A stretch of DNA of 57,673 nucleotides from a virus. The stretch is taken from positions 1 through 57,673 of the IMG/VR virus record IMGVR_UViG_3300007754_000950. One strand, written 5' to 3'. Shown here piece after piece: positions 9,071-17,706 of this stretch. A model generated the notes under the pieces. That model had not been told where the DNA came from. It saw nothing but the letters and a program-made list of their open reading frames with translations, and ran no database searches. The position numbers and the translations under genes are program-made. Positions within the stretch are counted from its first letter, which is position 1. The number at the start of each line of letters is the position of its first letter.

Positions 9071-9119
9071 TGTAAATTTCGAATTTTTATATTATCATTT
9101 TTTGTAGGATGAGAGTATA

Positions 9120-9593
9120 ATGAATTCGTGGGTTCCACCAAGGTCGCCGTTTGATCTTTTGCAAGAGCGTTTCTGGCCAGATGGTTGGAAAATTCTTGTT
9201 ACGTGCTTATTGTTAAACCAAACATCACGTAAGCAGGTTGAACCGATGATTGAAAGGTTTTTCCAGCGCTATCCTTCCCCAGAAGTGCTAGCACACGCTG
9301 ATCAAGAAGAATTGTATCATTACATCAAGGCGCTTGGATTAGCAAACAAGCGGGTAAAAACGCTTAAACGCTTCAGTCAAGAATTTTTAGAGGGGAATTG
9401 GACATCTGCGAAGGACCTCTACGGGTGCGGAAAGTATGCGGATGATACATACCGCATTTTCATCGTTGGAGATTGGCGAGAAACCTCGCCAAATGATCAT
9501 GCCTTGAGCGATTATCACGGATGGTTACAATCTTCTGATAATTCCTATAATAAAAATCGATGTGTGGAGGAAATATGGACACCGAAGAATTGA
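9120..9593 (+). CDS. HhH-GPD DNA glycosylase, MBD4-like
   Basis: 157 residues, matching the glycosylase domain of eukaryotic MBD4: opening PPRSPFDLLQE, KILVTCLLLNQTSRKQV, the helix-hairpin-helix region LYGCGKYADDTYRIF and the catalytic-Asp region SPNDHALSDYHGWL. MBD4 removes T or U (and some modified pyrimidines) opposite G. No 4Fe-4S cysteine cluster of the EndoIII/MutY type is present. It may repair or act on modified bases in host or phage DNA. Its last 19 bases overlap the next gene. Confidence 0.8.
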   Translation: MNSWVPPRSPFDLLQERFWPDGWKILVTCLLLNQTSRKQVEPMIERFFQRYPSPEVLAHADQEELYHYIKALGLANKRVKTLKRFSQEFLEGNWTSAKDLYGCGKYADDTYRIFIVGDWRETSPNDHALSDYHGWLQSSDNSYNKNRCVEEIWTPKN

Positions 9594-9814
9594 AATTAAC
9601 AGATAACGCGATATCACATATCGCCCAGCTTTTGCAGATGGCAATCCTAACAGGAACAGACATCATGGACAATCTTCGATCTGCGACGTTTGTTGCATAT
9701 GAAGGGACAGTGGACATCCATCCGGATTACCATGAAACGTTCCAGGAGGGAATTCAGCGAATGGTTGAGGCAGTACAAGACGTCGCCTCTGATGGAGAAA
9801 CCACGGATGAGTGA
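9575..9814 (+). CDS. Hypothetical protein, 79 aa
   Basis: The ATG at 9575 is preceded by GGAGGAAAT, a strong ribosome binding site, so it is preferred over an earlier in-frame start. The product is acidic and helical, with no recognised domain. It overlaps both neighbours by a few bases (the next gene starts at 9807 within its end). Confidence 0.6.
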   Translation: MDTEELKLTDNAISHIAQLLQMAILTGTDIMDNLRSATFVAYEGTVDIHPDYHETFQEGIQRMVEAVQDVASDGETTDE

Positions 9815-10193
9815 GACTGTCAGCAATGAATTAGCTGAAATTTTTCGTTTACGTGAAAAGTTTATGCGTACATTACGAGCAAAGAAGCCCACCGAGTATC
9901 CGACTTGGCCGATTGATCTTTCTGATAAAAAGAACCAGCAACATGTTAGAGATATGGCTCTACGTGGTGTTGAAGAAATGTTTGAGGCATTACAACATTT
10001 GAAAAACTGGAAGCCTCATCGAGACACAGAATTACAAGAAGTTGATAGGGAAGAATTTTTAGAGGAAATTGTTGATGCATTCAATTACTTTTTCTCTGTG
10101 CTGGTCCTTGTCGGGGTTAATTCTGATGAGCTTTTTGCTGCGTATTGTCGAAAGGATGAAATCATTCATTCGCGATTGGAGACGGGATATTGA
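9807..10193 (+). CDS. All-alpha NTP pyrophosphatase, dimeric dUTPase-like
   Basis: 128 residues. The helical metal-binding pattern is present: GVEEMFEALQHLKNWK and DREEFLEEIVDAFNYFF, followed by GVNSDELFAAYCRKDEIIHSR, typical of dimeric dUTPases of the MazG/all-alpha superfamily. It would hydrolyse dUTP to dUMP, keeping uracil out of DNA and feeding thymidylate or modified-pyrimidine synthesis. The ATG at 9807 lies 9 bases after GGAG; the longer upstream frame has no family similarity. Confidence 0.78.
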   Translation: MSETVSNELAEIFRLREKFMRTLRAKKPTEYPTWPIDLSDKKNQQHVRDMALRGVEEMFEALQHLKNWKPHRDTELQEVDREEFLEEIVDAFNYFFSVLVLVGVNSDELFAAYCRKDEIIHSRLETGY

Positions 10194-10211
10194 CGATACT
10201 TATAGTACGCT

Positions 10212-10967
10212 ATGTCGTCGACTTCCCGTCAAATTCAGAGAAGAGTCCGGATGCTGAAGGCAGAATTGCGAATGTTGCAAAATTATTATGATGAGTCTTC
10301 TATTGTTTTAGTTGAGTATGAAGAGGAGTGGACTTCTGATCTCACTTATTTTCTTTTAAAGTACAATAATGAAAAAAAGTCTCTCGCCAGCTCAGATAAC
10401 CAGTCTTTTGATATTGGACCCGTAAAGGGAGATGGTTGGGAAGAGAGGAATGCTCGTCGAAAACAACGCGATGATCGTATCAAGGCTCGCCGCGGCAAAA
10501 AGTGGGGTAGAGAAGCAAAAGAAAAGAATGCTAATACCCCACTTGAAAAAGACACCACGCCAGAATGGGCAAGAAAACTTTTTCGTGAAATTGCGAAATT
10601 AACGCATCCTGACAAAGCGCCAGAAGATTCAAAAGAGAAGTTTTCAAAAATATTTCGGCGGGCATCTGCAGCAATTGATGGCGAAGACTATAAAGAGCTA
10701 CTATCTCTTGCAATGGATTTAGATTTGTCTTTTGACATGTTAGATCAAGAGTTACGTCCCTTATTAGAACAACGAGTAGTTGATATGAGGGCTAAAATAA
10801 AGGCTCTTGAGGAAAAAGCCTCATGGATTTGGGGTGAGAATTTCGGTATGTCTGCCCTCCGTGCAGAAGTCCTACAGCGGATATTGACACAGTCTGGAAT
10901 AAGCAGATCGTTAGAAGAGCTAAAAGATGAAATTGAGAAAAGAGAAGAGCAAAGTACAAGAGGGTAA
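10212..10967 (+). CDS. J-domain (DnaJ-like) protein
   Basis: 251 residues. A J-domain-like segment lies at about residues 118-170: WARKLFREIAKLTHPDKAP has the diagnostic HPD tripeptide, followed by a helix with FSKIFRRASAAI. Flanking regions are coiled coil, with a basic stretch before the domain (DDRIKARRGKKWGREAK). J proteins stimulate Hsp70 ATPase; a phage version could redirect host DnaK to replication or head assembly. No zinc finger or DnaJ C-terminal domain is seen. Confidence 0.75.
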   Translation: MSSTSRQIQRRVRMLKAELRMLQNYYDESSIVLVEYEEEWTSDLTYFLLKYNNEKKSLASSDNQSFDIGPVKGDGWEERNARRKQRDDRIKARRGKKWGREAKEKNANTPLEKDTTPEWARKLFREIAKLTHPDKAPEDSKEKFSKIFRRASAAIDGEDYKELLSLAMDLDLSFDMLDQELRPLLEQRVVDMRAKIKALEEKASWIWGENFGMSALRAEVLQRILTQSGISRSLEELKDEIEKREEQSTRG

Positions 10968-11139
10968 GATAGCGCATGTGGTCGATACCCACTGCGGTAT
11001 CGGTGATGACGGTCTATCTTATATTCTTGAACCTGGAATGAGCGGTCTTGTGGTGTCTATCACACCAGAAATTACGACGTTGCTTATTCATGATAGACTT
11101 GTAGACGTTAGAGGATATAGCCTGGAAGCTTTATCATGA
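10927..11139 (+). CDS. Hypothetical protein, 70 aa
   Basis: A small beta-rich protein (KIAHVVDTHCGIGDDG, TPEITTLLIHDRLVDVRG) that overlaps the J-domain gene by 41 bases and the next gene by 4 (ATGA). The fold could be a small SH3/KOW-like barrel. Not recognised. Confidence 0.55.
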   Translation: MKLRKEKSKVQEGKIAHVVDTHCGIGDDGLSYILEPGMSGLVVSITPEITTLLIHDRLVDVRGYSLEALS

Positions 11140-11972
11140 AACGTATTTCAAGAAAGTATTTAAGCAAAATAATAAAAGAAGAGCTACATCTGCATAATCT
11201 CTTGGAATCGAATGTGAAGTCTGCTCGTGGGATGTCCAATCGTGTTACAAGAGCGATTATGGACCTTGTAAAGGATGGTGCCACAAATAGAGAGCGCTAT
11301 GTTGTATTAACAATAGATGACTTAATCGATGACGAAGGATATCGGTCGCAAGCCACGACTGCGTATAATCTGGATATTGACTTTATTCCCGGAAAAATAA
11401 ACAGGCAGGCCGCTGATGAGGACTTCGAAGAATCAGACGCTTATTTAAGCGTTTCTCTTTTCGTAAACGAGGGTTCAGAACTGCATGTTTCGGGAGATGA
11501 TATTAACAGGACGGGTGACCCTGGAATTCATTTAACGATTATAAAGCCTGTAGAGTTAACAGGTGCAGATTTATCGACACTTCGAACAGAAATTTCAAAT
11601 TCTGTTCGTCATGAAATGGAACATATGACACAAAACCTTCCTCGCTATTATCAAGGGATGGAAAAACCTGACGGTGGTCGGTATGCATATGACGAATTTG
11701 ATATTTCTGGAGAGCCAGAATCTGATCGCGCGAAAGACTATTATCTCGATCCGAAGGAAGTGTCCGCTCATATTATGGGTTATGCACAGAATACATCATC
11801 AATAAGCGATTTAGAAGAAGAAATTCGAGAGATGCTTGATAATTGGGCTAGCCCAGACTGGGAGAAGCGTAAAAATGTTTTAATAGCTCCTGGTGACGTA
11901 GACATAATAGCGAATGCTTGGCTAGATTGGGCAAAGAAGCATCTTCGAGGGAAACGATTTCAAGGGAAATAA
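11136..11972 (+). CDS. Putative zinc metallopeptidase with N-terminal capsid-targeting-like tag
   Basis: 278 residues. The zinc motif HEMEH is at 159-163; a likely third ligand lies in the later segment DYYLDPKEVSAH, an arrangement seen in several phage metallopeptidases. Residues 1-24 (KRISRKYLSKIIKEEL, then HNLLES) are a basic amphipathic helix ending in an LxE site, like the tags at 26-35 kb and 45-57 kb. It may be packaged in the head and cut from its tag there. It lies far from the other tagged genes, next to replication genes. Confidence 0.65.
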   Translation: MKRISRKYLSKIIKEELHLHNLLESNVKSARGMSNRVTRAIMDLVKDGATNRERYVVLTIDDLIDDEGYRSQATTAYNLDIDFIPGKINRQAADEDFEESDAYLSVSLFVNEGSELHVSGDDINRTGDPGIHLTIIKPVELTGADLSTLRTEISNSVRHEMEHMTQNLPRYYQGMEKPDGGRYAYDEFDISGEPESDRAKDYYLDPKEVSAHIMGYAQNTSSISDLEEEIREMLDNWASPDWEKRKNVLIAPGDVDIIANAWLDWAKKHLRGKRFQGK

Positions 11973-12017
11973 AAGTGAGTGATCATTCTAAAGGACATAT
12001 ACTGAGGTTAGAATATA

Positions 12018-12941
12018 GTGTTTGAAATTTATATTCCATTTTATAACAGCCCGTTTTGTGCTGAGTATCAAGCGAAAACGCTGCGAGCATTTATGCGTGA
12101 CGAAGATGTTACACTAATCTTTGTTGATAACAATATGGGGTATCACCCAGAGGCCTCTTTACGAATTATTGAGATTTGCAAAGAGTATGATATAGAGCTT
12201 ATTGTTAACAATGATCCGCTCTGTGCGAAATTTCAAGAGGGAATAGCGCAAGGTCATGTATCTACTTCCGATAAGCTGGGCCATACGCTTAATTTGATTT
12301 ATGGCGTAGTCCAGCAAAGAAAACCTGATTATTTTGGGTTTCTCGATCAGGATTGTTTCGCGTTTAAGCCCGTTCAGCTTAAAGAATATCTAGATGAGCA
12401 CGGCGCGTACGGAAAGGTGGTCCCAACACATCCGGACGAAAGTCATGTGACACGATCTGGCGAGCATGTGTGGAATTTACATGTGATGTGTAATTTTTTT
12501 AAGCGAGATTTTCTTTCTAACATGAACGTTAATTTTATGCCAGGGAGCTGGTGCGAGAGGCTTGGTTATGGCTATGATGTCATACTAGACACGGGAGGAG
12601 TTAATTGGTGGACAATGTATAAAGACATGGATCGATCTCAGTATGTGCTACCAGAAGAACATTTTCTGTATTATGATGATATTTCTCTCCTTGACCCCAA
12701 TAATGATAGTCCTACTAAGACTCTTTATGAAGTGCTTGACAACAAGTGGGTGCATATGGTCCACGCCGCAAATTCTGGTGCAGCAGCAGACTATCTTAAG
12801 CCAAAAACTTCATATATGAAGGGATTCCTTGATTTTGCGTTATTGGATGCGGGTGCCGTTGGTGCCAGCCCTCGTCCAGAGTCTGACTTCATACCGTCGT
12901 ACAGAGACCCGAACCGTCATTTTTCTTTTGAGGGTTCCTAA
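12018..12941 (+). CDS. Glycosyltransferase, GT-A fold
   Basis: 307 residues, GTG start. The N-terminus FEIYIPFYNSPF and VTLIFVDNNMG match a GT-A nucleotide-sugar fold, and FLDQDCFAF holds the DxD metal motif. The acceptor is unknown: a phage DNA base, or host surface sugar. It lies just before the DNA polymerase and 4.7 kb before the galactofuranose-type operon, which may supply its donor. Confidence 0.7.
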   Translation: MFEIYIPFYNSPFCAEYQAKTLRAFMRDEDVTLIFVDNNMGYHPEASLRIIEICKEYDIELIVNNDPLCAKFQEGIAQGHVSTSDKLGHTLNLIYGVVQQRKPDYFGFLDQDCFAFKPVQLKEYLDEHGAYGKVVPTHPDESHVTRSGEHVWNLHVMCNFFKRDFLSNMNVNFMPGSWCERLGYGYDVILDTGGVNWWTMYKDMDRSQYVLPEEHFLYYDDISLLDPNNDSPTKTLYEVLDNKWVHMVHAANSGAAADYLKPKTSYMKGFLDFALLDAGAVGASPRPESDFIPSYRDPNRHFSFEGS

Positions 12942-12966
12942 ACCCACAAGATTAATTTACGTTAAG

Positions 12967-12995
12967 CTGAAAAAACCTCTCATACCCTCTATAAT
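12967..12995 (+). promoter_or_regulatory. Sigma70-type promoter before dnaE
   Basis: CTGAAA (12967-12972), a 17-base spacer and a perfect TATAAT (12990-12995). It lies in the 73-base gap between the glycosyltransferase stop and the GTG of the polymerase at 13015. Confidence 0.55.
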
Positions 12996-13014
12996 ACATC
13001 ACATTGGAGGTTTT

Positions 13015-16000
13015 GTGCGTAAGACTAAACTGGTTCCCCCAAATAAGTTCATCTCCCTTCATTCTCATGATGGGTTTTCTACTTTTGATGGGCTGGGCTA
13101 TCCACAAGAGCACATCGACTTTGTCATTGAGAACGGCATGGACGGATGGTGTCTCACAAATCATGGTCATATGAATTCATTTGGGCATGCTTTTCTTCAT
13201 GCGGAAAAGGTCCAGAAGCGTGGGGGTACCTTTAGGTTTGTCCCTGGTTGTGAAATGTACGTTCATCCAGACCTTGACGCTTGGAAGCTGGATTACGAAA
13301 TTCGCCAGGCTGCAAAGAAGGGTGATAAAGAAGCGTTGTTCTCATTACGAGAACAGCGGGAAGCAATTACGACTCCGCTCACCGCCGTCACAGACCGCGA
13401 CGATGAAATTATTGATATCGGTAAAGAAGAAGCTGGGCTTACCGTAGAAAATGAAGAGGAAACGAAGTCTGGAAAGTTTTACGATCCAGTGAAGCGTCGC
13501 CATCATTTGGTAGTTTTGCCCAAGACCAGCGAGGGTCTCCAACGTTTGTTCCACCTCGTTAGTAGGGGTTACAGAGAGGGCTTCTATAGGTTCCCGCGTG
13601 TTGACTATAGGATGCTAAGGGAAGCTGCTGAGGGAGGCCATCTAATGGTCTCAACAGCATGTATTGGTGGCCCAATCGCATACGAGGTCTTTAGGCACGC
13701 TCAACAGGTCGAGTTTGATGATTTAAAGCATACGCTGCTTGACGATCCGTCATTTCACCGTAACGTTATGACGGGAGTTGGAAATGCGTATCAAGGGCTT
13801 GTTGATGCTGTCGGAATTGATGATGTACACCTCGAGCTTCAATTTAACAAACTTCCAGCTCAGCATCTAGTAAATCGGGCGATCATTGAATTTGCAAATA
13901 ACCAGGGGCTTCAAGACAAGCTGGTTGTTACAACAGATTCTCATTATGCCCGACCAGAGCATTGGCGTGAACGTGAGCTTTATAAAAAGCTGGGATGGCT
14001 AAACTATCGTGAATTCGATCCATCGAAATTGCCCCAATCAAGAGATGATTTGAAGTGCGAGCTTTATCCTAAGAACGCTCCTCAGGTTTGGGATACGTAT
14101 CTAGAGTCAACAGACGGAATGGATTTTTACAATGACCAAGTGGTAAAGGACGCAATCGAGCGTCCGCATACGCTTGTTCACGAGGCTATCCAAGACATCG
14201 TTCCCGATCGTACCATGAAGCTTCCTTCTTATGTTGTACCTGAAGGTATGACAGATGATAAGGCTTTGCTTGAGGCATGTAAGAAGGGTCTTGTTGAGCG
14301 AGGGTTGGCAAACGATCCAAAATATATCGAGCGAATAAAGCAAGAACTAAAAATCATCAAAGATAAGAATTTTTCTCGATATTTCTTAACAATGGAAGCG
14401 ATTATTAAGATTGCCAAGAAAGCCATGCTTGTCGGACCAGGACGCGGTTCGGCCGCGGGTAGTCTAGTTGCCTATGTTCTTAAGTTGACAGACGTTGACC
14501 CGTTCGAATACGATCTTATGTTTGGTCGTTTTCTAAACCCAAGTCGTGAGGGTGCCCCAGATATCGATACCGATGTTGGTGACCGAGATTTGCTTCTCCA
14601 GCTAATGAAAGATGAGTGGGGAGATGAGAATATTATCCCCATCTCGAATTATAATACTTTCAAGCTTAAGTCCCTTGTGAAGGATATCTCTCGTTTTTAT
14701 GGAATTCCATTTAACGAGGTAAATAAGGCTCTGTCAACTGTAGATGAAGATGTGAAGCGTGCAGTGTTTAAGCAGGGGACTGATAAAAACCTGTTCGTTC
14801 TACTTTACGAAGATGCTCTAGCTCATTCTAAGAAGTTTAGAGCGTTTATCGAGGCGCATCCAGAGGTCGCCGCCCCTATCCAGGTTTTGTTTAAACAGAA
14901 CAAGGCTCTTGGTCGTCATGCAGGAGGTTGCATTGTCGCAGAAGATATAGCTGAAAGAATGCCGCTGATCAAAGCTCGAGGTGAGCTCCAGACCCCCTGG
15001 GCTGAAGGCATGAACTATAAGCATCTTGAAACATTTGGCTGGATTAAGTTCGATCTTCTCGGTCTTGAAACGCTACGGATCATTCAAAGAACGATTGAGC
15101 TGATTCTTCAAAGAAAAGAGGGTATTGAGGACCCAACATTCGAGCAGGTCTATGAGTGGTTCAATGCAAATATGGATCCCAAGGTTCTTGATATGGATGA
15201 CCAGCATGTCTATGAGCATGTTTATGCAGGTGGTCGTTGGGCCGGTATCTTTCAGCTAGCGGGAAGAGGTGCGCAAAACCTCTTTAAGAAAGCCAAGCCC
15301 AAGAGCATTATCGATATTGCTACGCTGACCTCTATCTATCGTCCAGGCCCACTCACTGCGAAGGTCGATAGATTGTATATCAAGGCCAAGAATAATCCTG
15401 AGAAGATTGATTATGGGCATCCACTAATCAAAGAAGTACTAGAAGAAACATACGGCTTGATAGTCTTTCAAGAGCAGATCATGAAGCTTTGTTCTGTTGT
15501 AGCTGGTTTCCCAGAGGAAGAAACAGATACTGTTCGTCGCAGTATTATGAAGCGTAAAGCATCAGAGGCTGCAGAAAGTCTTGCTAAGGCTCGATCTATT
15601 AAGGAGCAGTTTGTTGCTGGCTCTGTTAAGAATGGAGTGGATAGTCAGCTTGCAGATGATTTGTACGAAAAGATTCTCTTCTTCGCAGGATACGGCTTCA
15701 ATAAGTCTCATGCAGTTTGTTACGCTATTGACTCTTACTACTGCGCTTGGCTTTTAACATATTTCGAAGAGGAATGGTTATGCGCTTATCTTGAAGCGAT
15801 GTCGGGTAATGATAAGAAGCGAGCCAAGGCTTTCGCTGAGGTTAAGACGCTAGGGTATCGAGTTGTGCCCCTTGATATTAATTACGCGACCAAGGATTGG
15901 ACAATTCTTGAAGGTAAGAAATTTATGCCTTCTCTTTTGTCTTGTAAGGGTATTGGTGAATCTGCAATCGACGAACTTGTGACTAGTCGACCGTATAAGC

Positions 16001-16629
16001 ATATTGACGACTTGTTGTGGGATGATATCGGAAAGTGGAGGCATTCCAAATTTAACAAGCGTGCTTTGGAGGCGTTAATCAATATTCAAGCATTCGAGTC
16101 TATGGATCTTATTGGTGACAACAAGACATTTGAAAGCTACAAACAAATGCATGAAGTGTTGATTGGTAAAAATTCTGAAATCAAGAAATGGACAAAGAAG
16201 GATCCAGAACGTGGTCGTAGAAACTTTAACGAGGCGTTGCTTGATACTCAGGGAGCTGGTGTCTGGACACGACGAGAGCGAGTTGAGAATAACGTGCGAC
16301 ATTTCGGTTCATTTAATGCAGCTACACTAGTCCCAAGCGAGGTTCAAGAAAAGCTTGCTAAAATGGACATTTTTCCCATTGATGAAATTAATGGTCATGA
16401 CTTGTATTGGTTCCTCGTGTCAGATGTGAAGCCGAAGCTAACAAAGAACAAGCGGCCCTATCTACTGGTTACAGCAACTGCATTGTCTGGTCAGACCTAT
16501 CGGATGTTTTGCTGGAGCTGGGATGGTGAAACCGAACTGCCGCTTTACAGTCTGTGCGTAGCTGAAGTGAAGAAAAATGATTTTGGATATCAAACTTCTA
16601 TGAGAAAAATCAAAGTTCTTCAGTTATGA
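13015..16629 (+). CDS. dnaE: DNA polymerase III alpha subunit (family C)
   Basis: 1204 residues, normal DnaE size. An N-terminal PHP domain starts with ISLHSHDGFSTFDGLG; the palm has VGPGRGSAAGSLVAY and catalytic aspartates in APDIDTDVGDRD (near 513); later come LGRHAGGCIV and YGFNKSHAVCYA. It replicates the phage chromosome. The start is GTG at 13015 because GGAGG precedes it by 4 bases; an ATG at 12829 would lie in the glycosyltransferase gene and add non-homologous residues. No separate clamp or clamp-loader gene is in the window. Confidence 0.93.
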   Translation: MRKTKLVPPNKFISLHSHDGFSTFDGLGYPQEHIDFVIENGMDGWCLTNHGHMNSFGHAFLHAEKVQKRGGTFRFVPGCEMYVHPDLDAWKLDYEIRQAAKKGDKEALFSLREQREAITTPLTAVTDRDDEIIDIGKEEAGLTVENEEETKSGKFYDPVKRRHHLVVLPKTSEGLQRLFHLVSRGYREGFYRFPRVDYRMLREAAEGGHLMVSTACIGGPIAYEVFRHAQQVEFDDLKHTLLDDPSFHRNVMTGVGNAYQGLVDAVGIDDVHLELQFNKLPAQHLVNRAIIEFANNQGLQDKLVVTTDSHYARPEHWRERELYKKLGWLNYREFDPSKLPQSRDDLKCELYPKNAPQVWDTYLESTDGMDFYNDQVVKDAIERPHTLVHEAIQDIVPDRTMKLPSYVVPEGMTDDKALLEACKKGLVERGLANDPKYIERIKQELKIIKDKNFSRYFLTMEAIIKIAKKAMLVGPGRGSAAGSLVAYVLKLTDVDPFEYDLMFGRFLNPSREGAPDIDTDVGDRDLLLQLMKDEWGDENIIPISNYNTFKLKSLVKDISRFYGIPFNEVNKALSTVDEDVKRAVFKQGTDKNLFVLLYEDALAHSKKFRAFIEAHPEVAAPIQVLFKQNKALGRHAGGCIVAEDIAERMPLIKARGELQTPWAEGMNYKHLETFGWIKFDLLGLETLRIIQRTIELILQRKEGIEDPTFEQVYEWFNANMDPKVLDMDDQHVYEHVYAGGRWAGIFQLAGRGAQNLFKKAKPKSIIDIATLTSIYRPGPLTAKVDRLYIKAKNNPEKIDYGHPLIKEVLEETYGLIVFQEQIMKLCSVVAGFPEEETDTVRRSIMKRKASEAAESLAKARSIKEQFVAGSVKNGVDSQLADDLYEKILFFAGYGFNKSHAVCYAIDSYYCAWLLTYFEEEWLCAYLEAMSGNDKKRAKAFAEVKTLGYRVVPLDINYATKDWTILEGKKFMPSLLSCKGIGESAIDELVTSRPYKHIDDLLWDDIGKWRHSKFNKRALEALINIQAFESMDLIGDNKTFESYKQMHEVLIGKNSEIKKWTKKDPERGRRNFNEALLDTQGAGVWTRRERVENNVRHFGSFNAATLVPSEVQEKLAKMDIFPIDEINGHDLYWFLVSDVKPKLTKNKRPYLLVTATALSGQTYRMFCWSWDGETELPLYSLCVAEVKKNDFGYQTSMRKIKVLQL

Positions 16630-16674
16630 TTAAGGACTAAAGGGTATCGCGCTTAAAGATGAACGGGGTAAAAA

Positions 16675-17706
16675 TTGTTTGCTGGAAAATTTGAAAACTT
16701 CACTGAATGTTATCTATCATTGATTGATGATGTCTATAATAATTCGACGTATTTATCTGCACCGAGAGGTCAGAAAATTAGGGAAAAACTTGGAGTATCT
16801 TTTACGATTGAGAATCCTCGTCACCGCATCCCCTACGTTGCGGGAAGAAAGTTTAGTGTGACGTATATGGTTGCCGAATTGTTGTGGTATCTTTCTGCAA
16901 ATAATAAAACTGAATGGATCTCGAAGTACTCAGCTTTCTGGAAAGATATTAGTGATGATGGTGTGACAGCAAACTCTGCTTACGGTGCTCGGCTTTTTGC
17001 CCCTAATGAGAAGATTGCCAATGGTAGATTTACGCAATGGCAATATGTCGTAAACGAACTAAGAAGAGATCCAGACTCCCGCAGGGCAGTAATGCACTTG
17101 AGAATGCCGGCAGACGGAATTGATGCGAAGTTAGATGTACCATGCACACTTACGCTGCAATTTTTTATTCGAGATAATGAGCTGCATATGATTGTTAACA
17201 TGCGAAGCTCTGATTTGATTTTTGGAATTGCTTATGACATCCCTGCTTTTACATTTTTTCAAGAAATTTTAGCTGGACAATTGGGTGTCGAGCTTGGATC
17301 TTATACTCACATGAGCAATTCTCTTCACATTTACGAACGTCATTTTGAGATGGTCGAGACGATTTTAAGCGAAAAATGTCTAGCTAAAACGCGCAAGCTA
17401 ACTGATATTCATGGTCCAATGCCAGCGATTGACGCTGCTGGGTGCAACCAGCAGGCATTAACATACTGGATTAAGAAGCTAATGACATTTGAGAAAGCAC
17501 TTTCTGATGCTACAACTCCTCGAGATGCCGTTCGTCTGTGGACTGCTTATTTTGCTTATGCTAATAATTCTGATCAAATATGGGCTGACTGGGCTCGGGT
17601 CTTAGCTGCACAAAGAGCAAGAAGACTTGGCGAGCCAGCAGAAGCAAACGAAATTCAAGCTATCACAGATTTTAGTGGATATTCATTTAATATCAGGAGT
17701 CGTTAA
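16675..17706 (+). CDS. Thymidylate-synthase-fold enzyme, likely dCMP (hydroxy)methylase
   Basis: 343 residues, TTG start. The catalytic Cys is in DVPCTLTLQFF, the phosphate-binding Arg and Asp in NMRSSDLIFG, and the His and Tyr of SLHIYERH align with H207 and Y209 of E. coli ThyA. The residue equal to ThyA Asn177, which selects dUMP, is Asp here (GIAYDIPAF against GLPFNIASY). T4 dCMP hydroxymethylase also has Asp there, so a cytosine substrate is likely. His147 after the Cys is replaced by Thr. It could hydroxymethylate or methylate dCMP. It joins glf by TAATG. Confidence 0.75.
   Translation: MFAGKFENFTECYLSLIDDVYNNSTYLSAPRGQKIREKLGVSFTIENPRHRIPYVAGRKFSVTYMVAELLWYLSANNKTEWISKYSAFWKDISDDGVTANSAYGARLFAPNEKIANGRFTQWQYVVNELRRDPDSRRAVMHLRMPADGIDAKLDVPCTLTLQFFIRDNELHMIVNMRSSDLIFGIAYDIPAFTFFQEILAGQLGVELGSYTHMSNSLHIYERHFEMVETILSEKCLAKTRKLTDIHGPMPAIDAAGCNQQALTYWIKKLMTFEKALSDATTPRDAVRLWTAYFAYANNSDQIWADWARVLAAQRARRLGEPAEANEIQAITDFSGYSFNIRSR

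Noticed and set aside
9114-9119. TATAAT just before the ATG at 9120
   Set aside because: It lies downstream of the ribosome binding region and overlaps the start codon, so it cannot drive this gene.
12829-13014. Longer start for DNA polymerase III alpha (ATG 12829)
   Set aside because: The extra 62 codons lie in the glycosyltransferase gene, do not resemble the PHP start, and a GGAGG-GTG start exists at 13015.
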